Positions 31,801-47,242 of a DNA stretch of 64,000 nt are shown here, one piece after another; the stretch's first letter is position 1, and every line of letters starts with the position of its first letter. The stretch lies in the NCBI GenBank assembly GCA_028023455.1, contig JAQFVV010013338.1, forward strand, positions 88,573-152,572. The letters run 5' to 3'. Position numbers and translations under genes: made by a program. The notes below the pieces were generated by a model. That model saw nothing but the letters and a program-made list of their open reading frames with translations, was not told the DNA's origin and did no database searches. This stretch comes from Epiperipatus broadwayi (lineage: Eukaryota > Onychophora > Udeonychophora > Euonychophora > Peripatidae).

Positions 31801-32026
31801 GCATTGGTGGTCGTGAGGTCAGCCACAGCTGCTTTAGAAGCAGTTGACCCGGGGTAGTGGGTTCGCTTCCCGGTTGATGCTATATGCACATGAGGAAAAA
31901 TATTGTATTACTATATATATATATAAAGACATTTTGCGGGTTCACACGGATGAACCCGCAAAATATGTCTTTTATATATGCAACCCGTGAAAATATTCAT
32001 GTCAACATATATATATATATATATAT
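31801..32026 (+). mobile_element. tRNA-Leu-derived SINE head joined to a PLE2-type 3' tail
   Basis: 31801-31881 folds like a leucine tRNA gene. It has A-box-like TGGTCGTGAGGTC at 31808-31820 and an anticodon stem GCTGC/GCAGT with loop TTTAGAA (anticodon TAG). A long variable arm follows, with B box GGTTCGCTTCC at 31860-31870 and an acceptor pairing GCAT/ATGC. A 43-base linker follows. Then comes 31925-32006, which matches the PLE2 3' tail in sense orientation (ACACGGATGAACCCGCAAAA...AACCCGTG...), and a TA run (32007-32026), as at PLE2. The tRNA part would supply an internal Pol III promoter. Whether head and tail form one transposed unit or two insertions cannot be settled from one copy. Confidence 0.7.
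31925..32006 (+). repeat. PLE2-type terminal sequence with perfect 13-bp hairpin
   Basis: TTTTGCGGGTTCA (31932-31944) and its exact complement (31951-31963) enclose a 6-base loop. In PLE2 the same two arms lie 1.4 kb apart at the two ends of the element, so here the interior is reduced to the loop. The sequence after the hairpin (ATATGTCTTTTATATAT, AACCCGTG, TCAAC, then TA repeats) matches 52945-52990. Confidence 0.85.
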
Positions 32027-35000
32027 CACAATTGTTAGTGTTAAATTATTACTTTCTGTAATAATGATGTAGTGCTGTAAAAATAAATAAAGTGAATTTG
32101 TAAGAGTTATTAAAAATTAAAATTAAAAATATTTATATACCAGTTTAGAAAAAAATTCCACGTAAAAAAAGTATCAAGGACGGAATTAAACATATAAAAA
32201 ATTAATATCCAAATACATAAAATTTATACAAAGGAATTAAATTAGCAATTAAAACAAAAAAGTAACAATTGAAACAGTTATTATCTAATAATATAAAGAT
32301 GTCCATGAAAACGATTAACAATTATTAATAAAATAACTCTATGTACAGTCTTAGACTCTGTATTAAATTCTATAATGTTTCATAATTCAGCAAGACCAAT
32401 TCTATCTTTACTTTAATTTTGTCGTTTTTTTTTACAATGGAAGCAAAAAAAAGATTACAATTGAAATCTAATCAAATATTAAATTTATCTCAGTTATTAG
32501 TTGAAATTAACTATAAGATTTTTTTTTCATGTACCTATTTAATGAAATATTATACATAATTTCAAGATAATACTGTATTAAAATACACTGAAAATAGAAT
32601 TACAGAGTAAGCCACAAGTCACTTTCATTTGAAGGAAAATTTCCAAGATCATACAATTAAAAAAAAAAAAAACACCTCATTTTAACATAAGCTGAATGGT
32701 CAGTGGATGAGTATTGGCATTCACACTGATCCTATATTTTTAGGATGCAGACCCAAGGTAAAAAGTCCTAAGCTTATTCAACTCATTGGTAGAGAAATCC
32801 CCAGCATAGTAATAAAGTTAATGTTATATTGTTTATTGTGTAATCAAGTATAAGAAAATGTGTTCTGCCCCTTGTGACATTCACAATCTTAGTACACATT
32901 GGAAAGTTGCATGTTATCCCTGATGGTCATCACATATAACATAATCATTGCCTGTCAATGTAAATCATGACATGTGAGATAAAAGCAGTGTACAAAATAT
33001 CACCTTATGTGGTTTGTTGATCTGTATGCAATTCAAATCTTATTTATAGATAAAAATAAATAAATAAAAATGAAAAGAATCAGACAGTAAAGCAAATAAA
33101 ATGTCAGAGCTAAAATGGTCAAATTGACATATTTTATCTCTCAAATGGGGGGGGGTCCATGATATGCTAGTATGATATATGTTATAAAATTTACATATAT
33201 CTGCATTACATATTTTATAATTCAATGTATAATAAAATTTATTTGAAAGAATCGTTAAAGAAACAATTACTTACGAGGTGGTTTTAAAATGTAGTTTTAT
33301 AAATAAAAGATTGTGTTTATTATGCTATTAATATAGAATAAAACTTTATTAAAAGTGAGTGGAGAAAAGAATTAGAAAAAAAAGATTTTAAGAAAACTCT
33401 CCTTTTTATAAAGTAAAAATAAGATAAAAGAATAAATGTGTAAAAATAAATGTTAGTGAAAAATCGAAAATAAAATGATTAATTAATTAATTTGGAATGC
33501 TAGTAAGATTTCCGATTGATAGTAAAATAGAAACCAATAATTGTAATAATTAAAAACTATGTAAACTATCTCTTCAGGATAAAAGTGTGAGATAGTAAAT
33601 TAATCTAAAAAAAGATTAGAATTAAAGAAAACTTTAAAAATAAATTATATTAAAGAAAAAATGGAAATTTAATTAAAAACAGATTTAAAGCTATGATAAA
33701 GAAAAAAACAATGGGCAAAAAGTTATAAAAAGTTGCAATCATTATTGTTATTCTGATCTTGAGTCTCTAAATCATTCCTGTTTTCAATCTGTTAGATCAT
33801 TATGTTCTTCATTTTGTGATTGATTCATTATGTTATTCATTGTTTAATCCATTCAGTTAGTAGAGATTCAGAAGTCTAAGAATAGAATAGAGCCACACCT
33901 TATTGCTGTGCAAAATATTATTGCAGAAGCCTGCAGAACTAGCAACATGCATTGCTACACCACCTTAGATGTGTTCAACTGGGCTTCAGCCTCAAAAGTC
34001 CTCCACAAAGTCAATTGCATCAACCTGAGCCTTCACTGACAACTGATACCAAAATGGTAAAATAGATGTTGCCACAAACTCTTTCTCTCCAATTGTCAAG
34101 CTGAAGAATGGAAGACAAGCTCTGAAATTATCAATGGAGACCAAAGAGCCTACTGGTTATAAATTAAGAATCATGAAAACATAAATAAATATATTTTTAT
34201 CACTGTCTATAGACACTCTATACTTTGCAAATAAAATAAACTTTAATGAAGGTCTATTATACAATTTATCCTGATTAATCATTTATATTTTTGTGTAAAT
34301 GTTGATATTATGTTATATTAAATATGTGCATAAATAAATGATAATGTTTGCTTAATTGTTATTTTTTCTATTCCCTCTTTCTCTCATATCACTGTACCAC
34401 CATTTATTTAAAGAAATATATGTTTATATGTGTTAAATTAATACATTGTACACCCTGATTAAGAGTAGCAGTTTGTGTGCCTGTTGTCCTCAAAACAAAT
34501 AAAAATTTTGGATGGCAGGTTTTTGTTCCAGCAGTCAAGTTGAAGCATGATCAGGAAATGTGGTCATGTTATCTGGCCATGGTCATTGTTGATGGTTATG
34601 CTATCAATGATATTCTTTCCTCTGCCTGAAGGACCAGTCCATTCTCTTAGTATTAAGGATATAAAATAATAATTACCAAGAAGTTATATATTAAGTGTAA
34701 CAAAGCAAAAGTTTAATAAAACTTAGTTAAAGCCAAAAGATACTAAAGTTATGTTAAAAGGTATTTAAACTCAGCATGAATATAGTGTACTCAGATGGAC
34801 CTGGTTCAATATGTATTTTACAAGATGTATTGCTATGTCTAGTATTACAAAGATGTAATGTCATTCTTCAATGTTTTTATACTTATAAAATATCTGTCTG
34901 AGTTTGTGTTCTATATAAGATCTTGAGGAGTGAGATAAAGAAGGTACCTCCTATTATCTCTAAATAAATTTAGACAAGTGTTGGCTAATAAAGCAAGTGT

Positions 35001-37663
35001 TTTAGCATGAAACTGTCAATACTGGATTTTTGCTCTAGTTATTCGAATTCTCCATTTATTCAATTGTTTATATATTGTACCCTTACTTCTTGATATATAA
35101 AATAGTTTAAAATACAACTAGCTCAGTTACATTATTATGCTTAATTAAAATTTGCATATCTATCTTTAATATACTTTTATATTATTACATCTTAATTAAA
35201 TTTATTATCAATTATCCAAATCAATATAGTTCCAGAATATATTAATTAAATAAGTATTTAATAAATTATGAGAGTGCGAAGTAAAGTTACAAAGTAATAA
35301 GCAGATTTACACTGAGTTAATATCTTCTAAGATACTGTCTCAATGGCATAAGAATACTACCACTACCTTATCATCTTACCATTACATCTATAGCATTCTT
35401 ATGACTTTTAAATGAAATTAATTATCTTTAATAATACTAAATTAATTCCTAACTTTTAACTTAAAATATAATTAAATAATCTCAGGTTCTTCTAAGTTGT
35501 TTTAAAATAATAATAAATTATGTAAATAAGTATGATGTGGGATTTTATATCAAACTTAAATACACCTAACTTATTTTAATAATAATAATAAATAATACTA
35601 ATCTTAGAGTGTAATTTAATCTCACCTATTTCTATTCTATAATCAATCATTAAATGAATAAACAATTATATGTACATCTTTTATTTCATATGGTATCTTC
35701 ATTTTAAAATAGATCAAAATCTTATACTTAATAATCTGTGACAATAAACAATATTGTATTCTTATAATGTGCATTATAATCATCTTATGACCATTGTAAT
35801 ATTTATGTTCATGTCAATCAATTCTTATAAAAATAATGTTAAGCAAATATTGTATTCAATTCTAAGTAACAATAACAAATTCATTTTGTGTAAATATTAT
35901 GTTTATTTCAAATTATCCGATGTCAAAATGCTGTGGTGAAAAATAATGAAACTCGACACACTTTTAAAACAAATTAACAAATTTATTTACAATAACTTCA
36001 AATAAGAATTTATTTACACTATTTACAGTTTTAGAATTTATGACAACAAATAAAATAAAAATAAGAAAAATACAAATATAAGAAGTCTATACTGTTACTA
36101 ATTCATGTACTTAATAAGCAATTTTACACTCCTTCAAATGCTATACCAATAATATTATAGTATGTTTTCAAAACTTAGATTTTTTTAAAATAAATAGTAG
36201 TGTACTTTAATTACTACAAATAACAACATATGTCAAGACTATTTATGTAGCATGTGTAAACAATGAAACTCTACTAATTAAATAGCTACATTAATTAAGT
36301 ATTATCATTTATAATGTATTATCATGTATTCACTTTATTATTAGCATTGCTTAATAGCGTTATATAAATTAATGTATCTTTGTAATGTAAAAAAAAATAA
36401 TTGACTGTACTTATACTTTACTTAATGTAATTCTTGTTATATGTTTTCTCAAATATGCACTATATATCTCTATTGTTCAAATATCATTATTTAAATCATT
36501 TATCAATTCTAAATTCATAAAGCATTACCTTAGATAAATTCTATGATTCTTTTCTGTGTAAAAATCATTACTTTACTTGATGTGTTATTTAATCCTTTCT
36601 AATAAATTTCTATCTATAAAACATATTCTAAACTTATCTAAAATTTCCGGAAAATAAACATCAATTTAAATAAAATATTCATTATCTAAACTACCTATAC
36701 TACATTGTCTATACTTAATAAACTTCAATCCAAATATAAGCTTCTACCCATAACGTAACTTAACTTATTTAATAAACAAAATACACAAAAATAGAGTCTT
36801 TTCAAATCTATTCTTATCTTGCAAATAATAAAATAATTACCTCAATAAAGAATAAATATAATTCTAATACTATAACACAATAAAATATCAAAATTTATTT
36901 ATGGAAGAATCATATAATTATTTCTAAGTTTCTTACGTAATGTTGTATCAGGTTTACATTATAAATTAAAATTATGCATATTTTAATAAAGTTCGTTGCC
37001 AATATAATGTATGTGTTTTCATAAAATATCTATTCATTCATTCTACAACAACATAACATTCAGCTGATCTAAAGAAAAACATATTAAATTCATTAAAAAT
37101 CATTATACAATATTTTTACCATAATAATAATAATGTCCAATCTGCTATCCAGCATTCTTCGGAATTTGCAGCTTCATAAAATAAAATCATTCACATTTAT
37201 ACTCATAAACATTCATTAGAATATTTCGTGTTATACTAATTATAAAATAGATTTATGGAATTAATTATTATATTATTTTTAAGTTAGTATTTAATAAATG
37301 TACCTAACCTACTTTTAATAGTTTAATAATATTTTAAATTTTATGTTAAATAAATAAAATAAAAGTTTATATTACATATTTCCAACGACGTCTTCTGTTT
37401 TACCATAAAAGTTCTAACAAATATCCTACGTATAAAGTCAATAGAACACTATTTCCTGTTCCGTTGTATCACGTGTTTCTTGAAAGTTTATAATAAAAAT
37501 GATAACGTTTATTTTTTTAAAAAAAAAAAATTCAGTTCCCACAAGAAAACAAAATAAAATTAAAAAAAATAGTTTATAAGTTCTCTTCCTGGATCCAGTT
37601 CTTCATAAAATATTGTTCCAAAAGTTATTATTTCTAAATTAATTTATAATTGTTTAATTATTC
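32027..37663. other. A+T-rich sequence, no gene recognised
   Basis: Long stretches contain little but A and T. A run of nine or ten G lies near 33147-33156. The segment 33880-34170 has mixed composition (CTGCAGAACTAGCAACATGC and similar) and is probably an unrecognised repeat. On the minus strand of 37130-37620 a few 20-35-codon protein-like pieces occur (for example EELDPGRELINYF near 37555-37600), see findings. Confidence 0.45.
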
Positions 37664-37798
37664 TCATTTAATTATTTCCATTAACTTAACTTGGCCTAAT
37701 TTGGTTTGGCCTGGACGTCCATGTATTACTTGTGCATTTTCAAAAACAATATATCTAGGTAAGAATCTATTTTTTTTCCATCTATAACGTCCAGCGTT
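37664..37798 (-). other. 44-codon protein-like open segment, unrecognised
   Basis: The minus-strand frame reads NAGRYRWKKNRFLPRYIVFE, then a VIHGRPGQTKLGQVKLMEII block to a TGA at 37664-37666. Composition and CG content are unlike the surrounding DNA. The plus strand of the same segment is also open and contains a strong donor-like CTAG|GTAAGA near 37755-37763, so the coding strand is uncertain. It lies 240 bases downstream (minus direction) of the 50-codon frame at 38041-38193. Family not recognised. Confidence 0.2.
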
Positions 37799-38040
37799 TT
37801 AGACTACTTCAATAATAATAGTTTTATTATATTACAATTTTAAAATAATCATATTTATAATCTATTTGCCTTTTCAAATCGTCAATATTTAGTCTTTTAA
37901 GCACAAAGACTTAACAAGGCAAGTATTTATTAAAATTACTACTTCTTATATCTTTACTTAAGATATACATTTTAATCTTTTAAAATCTGCAAAAATACTT
38001 TCTTTCTATAGAAGTATTCATATTTCTTTTAAATATCTAT

Positions 38041-38193
38041 TTATAATAAACAATAGTAATTTAAACTTTTAAAACTATTCATAGTCCAAAATACTACTTT
38101 TCTCCATCTCGTAGTTTTATGTACTAATCCAGCGTCTATTATTTCTCTAGCATAAAGTTTCTGATATATTTCTCCGATACGTGAGGTTTCCAT
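38041..38193 (-). CDS. Short hypothetical open frame (50 aa) downstream of a promoter-like motif
   Basis: ATG at 38193 opens a 50-codon frame beginning METSRIGEIYQKLYAREIID and containing VHKTTRWRKVVFW, closed by TAA at 38041-38043. Codons include several CG-containing ones, which are rare in this A+T-rich DNA, and the residue mix (charged, aromatic, few Asn/Ile runs) is protein-like. It lies about 230 bases downstream of a CCAAT/TATA pair. It could be a small gene, a first coding exon (a weak donor AAA|GTAGTA lies inside), or a remnant of an unrecognised element. I do not recognise a family. Confidence 0.25.
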   Translation of the reverse strand: METSRIGEIYQKLYAREIIDAGLVHKTTRWRKVVFWTMNSFKSLNYYCLL

Positions 38194-38421
38194 GATTATT
38201 CGTACGTAAATTGAGTTTCGATATTGAGAAGACCAATAGGGAATTATTAAGTTTCTACTGCATACTTATCATTTAAAAATTATAAAATTATATACAATAA
38301 CACTCTTATGATTTTAAAACTGATTTTAAGAGCGTTTATAAATTTACTTGGCTATTTTTTCAATAGCACGATTAACTTAGAAATTTAATTACAGAGAGCC
38401 CCCTTCAACAATTGAATCCAG

Positions 38422-38455
38422 CTTTTATACTCGAAGAGACTCCACATCTGATTGG
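38422..38455 (-). promoter_or_regulatory. Candidate RNA polymerase II promoter (CCAAT + TATA)
   Basis: Reading the minus strand, CCAATCAG (38448-38455) precedes GAGTATAAAAGCTGG, whose TATAAAAG lies at 38422-38429. A start site would be expected about 30 bases further, near 38392-38400, in a locally G-rich stretch (GAAGGGGGCTCTCT). CCAAT about 20 bases upstream of TATA is closer than usual. No other motif supports it. Confidence 0.3.
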
Positions 38456-38469
38456 TACGTTTAAACAAT

Positions 38470-40649
38470 CAAACTTTGCTGGCTTATTTACATATTTATC
38501 AACTCACTATTAAAATAAAATAATGACTTATTTAATATTTAATATTATTACATTTTTAAAAATAATCTTTATCATTTATTTAAACCTATTAAACATTCTT
38601 TTGAAATATTCTTTCTCACTTGGTTTAAATTTTAACTTTTATAAGATCATTTAAAATAAATTAAATCTTTTGAATACGTTATATTTCTAAAGTAATATTT
38701 TAAAAATCAGATTTAATACTTTACATTAATATCTTTATTTTTATCTCGTGATAACTCACGTATTATTTATAAATTTCACAACATAATTTTAAAATAGTTT
38801 TGCAACTTTATGAGAAAGCTTCCAAGCATGTGTGTGTGTATCTCTAATTAACATCTGTTTTTACAATACAAGAAACGCTTCCTATAATCTAAAAATAACT
38901 TAACAATTGCATTTTTAAAATAAATATTTATTTTTTAAAAATAAATAAGATATTACATCAGATTTTAAAATAATTATTTGATATGATTAAAATCAAATAT
39001 TAATCTCAATTTAAGTACTTATAATTTAAAATATTTCTATTCACTTTTAACATATATTTTAAATTAAATAAATATCTTTGTCTAATTTTAATTTGTCTTT
39101 TAAATACTTTAGCTTCAAACACTTGTTATTAAATTTATTAATGCAGTATTACATCATAATCATCATCATTTTAAATATCTTCTCAATATCAACACAATTC
39201 ACACATCAAATACTCATAGATTGCTTTAATTAAACTTATGGTAACATTATCACAAGCAAAGTCAACACACACATTTAAAATACTTCTTAAATTTAAAATT
39301 TTCTACTAGATTAGCACAAACTTAAGTGGTGACCCATACAAAAGGGCACAATATACATATTCAAAATTTTTTATATGTTAATATATAATTTTTACACAAA
39401 ATTTTCTAAATACTTTCTTTTAAAACAATGTGAAAATTTGTGGTGTGCTTTTATTTTGATAAAAATCATAGCAATATTTCTGTATGTAACCCTTTATAGT
39501 TTTCTTATCAAAAACACTGAATTTTTTAATTTTATTTTTTAAAGTTTTATCATTAAATTATCAAGGTTTCAAACTATTTATTTATACATAAGCTCATCTT
39601 GGTTTTGATACACATGTATATTGAATATATGTACATCCTACAAATTAAACAAATAAATTAAAATAATAAATTTAAAATTAAATTTTCATCAGCACTATTT
39701 ATTACATACACTTGTATTTCATATACAATTTAAATATACATTTTTTTATTATTTTAATTATTATCAATTTTACCATATTTATTTTTACACAATTGTACTT
39801 AAAATTAAATATGAAATAATAGTTTTTATTTTTATCTTATATGTAATGGAATAAGCTTTAAATTATACATCATTAGCAATACAGATGAGACGATTATTAC
39901 TTTATCATTTGTCAAACATCATAGTCCAATTACTGAAAAACCACATTTTCTTATATTTATAGAAGCATTCACATTATTATTATATCAATTCTGAATTTTT
40001 AATTAAGGAAAACACTCAGTTATTTATGATAGTAATTAAGTGTATACGTCCCCTAAGACTAATAATAAGTGATAAAAGTAAAATAGTAATATAATTGTAA
40101 CAAATTAAATTAAGAAAAGAGAGATAGAGAGAGTCTTTTTAGATGTCTGATCATATAGATATAATAAAAATTCCTTGAAAATCAGACAGTGCATTTTTTA
40201 AATAAAATTTAATAACCATACATTTAATTATTAATGCTCTGTTTTTCTAACAATTAAAGACCAAGCATTTAATGGTATGCATTAAATGTATTTAATAGCA
40301 CTTTGATATCACTAATTTTCATTTATATAATTTTAATATTATTATATAAAATCCAATGATCATTACATTACTTTTGCTTAAGCATCAACAAGCAGAATGA
40401 CATAAATAATGATAATCCTAAATATTCCCCTTTTAATTATATAATCATAATTCATCACTTAGTAAACGACATAAACTATTGGCATATGTAGAATATAGTC
40501 TGCTTTTAAATTTAAATATTCTATTTTTCTATTTATACTATAATAATTTGTAAAGTACTTTTATGACACAAGCATATATAAATGTAAAATAACAGTTTTT
40601 AAATCCCTAAATAAAAATTTTCAATTTAAAGAAAAAAAATATTGAAAGT
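38470..40649. other. A+T-rich sequence, no gene seen
   Basis: Nothing recognisable. Confidence 0.55.
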
Positions 40650-41230
40650 ATCATCATCATCATCATCATCAACAACCACTATCAATCCAATCCAGGATGA
40701 AGGTCTCTCCAAGTTCAATCCATCTTGTCCTATTTTTAGTTTCTCTTTTTCACATCACCCCTGCAAACTTTCTTATTTTATGCATCCATTTTACACATAG
40801 TATTTTTCTGAATTATCTGCATTTAGTATCTGCTATTAAGTTGTATAACTAATCTTGCCACTCTGTCCAATACACCATCACTCTCCACAATGTTGTTCTT
40901 CCACTTTTTATTTTTAATGAATCCTACTCCATTTGTATTTCCAATATTTATGCCTTTATATAAGAGTGCAAGTCCACCTTTTAAATCAATTATCTCTTCA
41001 CCTTTTCTTCTAACTTCACAAAGTTCAACAATGTCTCATTTAATATAAGATAGTTTTTCTTCTAATTCTTGCAATCTTCCTTCACTTCAAAGTGATCTGC
41101 AGTTGTAAGTACCTAAATAAAAAGTCATCATCAAATGGCATTCAGGGTCCACAATCAGGGGATTCTTAACACCCTCCTTCTTTGGCCACCAACTGGTGCC
41201 TTCAATTGTGACACTACAGCCACCTGGAAA
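40650..41230 (-). pseudogene. Internally deleted LINE (RTE/CR1-like) with AP-endonuclease remnant
   Basis: On the minus strand one frame (41198 to about 40830) reads GTYNCRSL, QELEEKLSYIK, DIVELCEVRRKGEEI, NGVGFIKNKKWKNNIVES and LDRVARLVIQLNSRY, with two premature stops. This is the N-terminal part of the exonuclease-endonuclease-phosphatase domain of non-LTR retrotransposon ORF2, the type often annotated as craniofacial-development-protein-2-like. It is followed within 40 bases by a different frame (about 40800-40680) reading KWMHKIRKFAGVM, KNRTRWIELGETFILDWID. That matches the extreme C-terminus of such ORFs. A (TGA)n/(ATG)n tail at 40650-40671 ends it. The entire RT is therefore deleted. 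The 5' boundary is uncertain. Confidence 0.72.
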
Positions 41231-44200
41231 TAAGAGCCACAATTTATTTTTATTTGCTATGATTGTATATATCTACTGGAAAAATATTTTTCATTTACAC
41301 ATGCATTCATTCTACCTTATCAGGCAACTGAGAAAAAAGACCATGATGTTTCTTGATCTCAAACTCAGATGCAAAAAGCCAATAAACTCACAACACTGGC
41401 TAATGCATGCTGGTGAGCAGCCCATCCATGTTAATATTCTATATAAATAATCACATAGTAATAACAGCTGCAATGACAAGAACATATGGAGAAGACTTTC
41501 AGAATTTGTCCTGCTTGGTTCCTTTAAAGCCTTCAAGAGGAACCAAAAGGTATTCTTTCAGTTAATAACAAACTTTTTATATCTATATCTTTAAGGGATA
41601 TGGCCAACATAATAATGTTATTTATGTGGAGGAAAACAAAACATACCAACAACACCAAAAATTATTCATTATTTCTTTGTCAGGAGTAGAATAAAATGGA
41701 ACACTTAAGTTATAAATATATCTAAATTAATTTTGTGAAGATAGTTTTAATTAGTGTTTAAGTGACATTTATAAATATATTTTAATACATATACAATTTA
41801 CTTCCACACTTTTTATAAGAAAAATTAAAAGCAAAATAATTTCAATTACAATATTTATCCTGCTATATATCATCATTATCATTATCATCATTATCACTAC
41901 TGTTATAATTATTATATAAATGCACTTATAATTACAACTCAAATTATAATCTTATTTTTTATGACAATTTTTTTTTATAAAAGTCCAATTTTTCTTGATG
42001 AGAAATATTATACTATTATTTTTGGTATCACAATATAATCAAACTTTTTAAAAAGTCCTCTGGAATCAAGGATTTTATTGCAGACTAATATTATTATACT
42101 ATTTATTTTAACAAATTCATTTTCATATCTTTAATTACATGTTCAAGTAGAAGAATTATTTCTATATTTAATTGATGAGTTCACTTTACATTTTTTGTAT
42201 TATGTTATTCCAAGTAAGCATAATATAAGTTCTATTATCTTGTATAATTCTTGTTTTTATTGCATATGTTTATATATGTCATATGGATATGTTATTTTGT
42301 ATATGCGCTATGTCTTTATTTTTAATAATTCCAGTAATAGGTTGTATCTATTTTGTTATCATTCCTTCTTATTGTAAATTTATAATAAAGTTCATTAATT
42401 AAAAAATTATTTATATATTTTGGTGAATAGGTAATTCTCTTTCTTAGGCATTTTGAAAAAATATTTATTTTAGCACATCTAATATTTAAGGCATTTTTTG
42501 AACTAATGTCAATGAAGGTTTATTTAGAACAGCATGTTAATTCTTCTACAAAGCTATCAACAAAATCATACAAATTGACAGGTTCCCTTATGTATCAATT
42601 ATGATATATTACCTATTCTTTCTATATAAGTAGTTCTCTCCCTACAAACATATTTTTAAACAATGCATCTTCACACCAATAATTATTGAGTATCCACATT
42701 AGGAATATTTACTAATTTTTATTAACTATATAATTCTATAGAAAATTAATGTCATCACAAAACTTAGATAATCAACCTTTCATTATGATTTCAAATTCGA
42801 CAAACTAGATTATCATCATTTTGTGCTGAAGAGTCCATGTATCACAATTGATGTGATATAGCCCTCTATTTTAAAAAAATATTTTGACCTTCTAAAAATT
42901 GAGTTACCTTATATTGTTATCATGAAAGTTTTAATATAGAATATATATTTAATTTTGGAGATTAGCAATTTAATCATAAATTAAAAGATATATTTTAAAA
43001 ATTACAAAAATCTTTTAAACCAACAATGAGTTACTGAAGCATTTTATTTGCTTCAGTTTGATATATAATGTATCATTTTTCTTTATTGACCTCATGTTAT
43101 TATTTTATGAGGTTTCAGAAATATCCTTTTTTTTCTATACTTTGGGTATCTAAAAATATTGCACTATTGAAATTAGCTACACATAAAATAAAATTCTACA
43201 AATTTCAAAAACAAATCAATAATGGTTCTCAGTATGCTAGTCAATCTCTCTACATTTAAATATAGGTAGCATTAATAATTTCATAGACAAATAAAGCTTA
43301 TTTAAAATATACTATCAAGTAATAATTTTTGGGATTATTAATGCAGTATTAACTTATATTTAAAACATATTATTGTATATGCTATTATGTAAGACAACAA
43401 TATCCTTATAAAACATACAGATTTATATCTGACTTGTTTGAATGTTATTATTGCAGTTTAAAAAGTAAATGACTAATTAGTATTCATTAATTATCAAGTA
43501 AGTCTAATCTACTAAAATCTCTATTATATATTAATCAATTCTTCCTGTGTATTCTTGTTTGTTTTAAATGAGGCTTTATTAGATAAATTCAGTATTGTTT
43601 GCATGCACATATACCTTTCTATCATATTAAACAAATTTACATATTTATACTTGCATAAAAAAAGTAAATTAATAACATTTTGAACCATTTTTGGTAAAGT
43701 ATAATCCACATTCCTATTTAAGGTTTTTTATAATTAATTTCACAATATGATATTATCAAAACACTAATTAATAAACAAATTTAAATTCAGCTTCAATTTT
43801 ATATGACATGTAATATATTATTAGTAGCTGAATATAGTTGAAAACATTTAACTGTAATAATCAAAGTAATATTCTGCTATATATTCAGAATTTTTGGAAG
43901 CATATTGAAGTCATTTAATAATGATCAGAAATTTTTTGCCATAGTGATCTACTTAGAGGAAAGATGGTTGAATTGTTGTTTATATCTTATACTAAAATAA
44001 TATAACATTCTAAAAAATAACATGGTTTGATGCAGGCTATATTTAATAACCAAAGATATAGTTTGTTAGTAAAAGTACAGTTTAACTACTGGTTATAAAT
44101 ATCCAATTAAATTACTGAATAAAATTACACATTATAGTTATAGTACTAACATATATTTCAAATAATATTTTTGTATTGGAATCAGTAATTAACTCTATTT

Positions 44201-44290
44201 ACTTTAAATTATTCATTACCAGCTTGAATAATCAATGGATACTACATTTTGGCTATTAATTTTCTTAAGTGAAAAGCATCTTATTTATAC
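41231..44290. other. A+T-rich sequence, no gene seen
   Basis: Overlapping open frames on both strands at 41196-41536 have no recognisable motif. The more mixed composition of 41230-41540 may be further upstream LINE sequence, but I cannot align it. Confidence 0.45.
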
Positions 44291-44294
44291 TCTG

Positions 44295-44520
<226 letters not shown>

Positions 44521-44699
44521 TAACTTTTTATGCTATAAGCTCTCACATCTAAGACATTTAAACATGAGAATAGTTTTTTCATAGTTACACAAGCCTGACA
44601 TAATCCAAGACATATATTTTAGTAGTTCATTTTGGCTAATTGCTGGTTTTTAAATTTTTTATAAAAACGATGATAAATATTATTTAATTCTTGATAATA

Positions 44700-47242
<2,543 letters not shown>

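Noticed and set aside
35940-38530. An LTR retrotransposon with its promoter at 38.4 kb
   Set aside because: I found no matching second LTR, primer-binding site or gag/pol frame.
41196-41536. Overlapping open frames on both strands near the LINE remnant
   Set aside because: No recognisable domain; at most upstream LINE sequence in decay.
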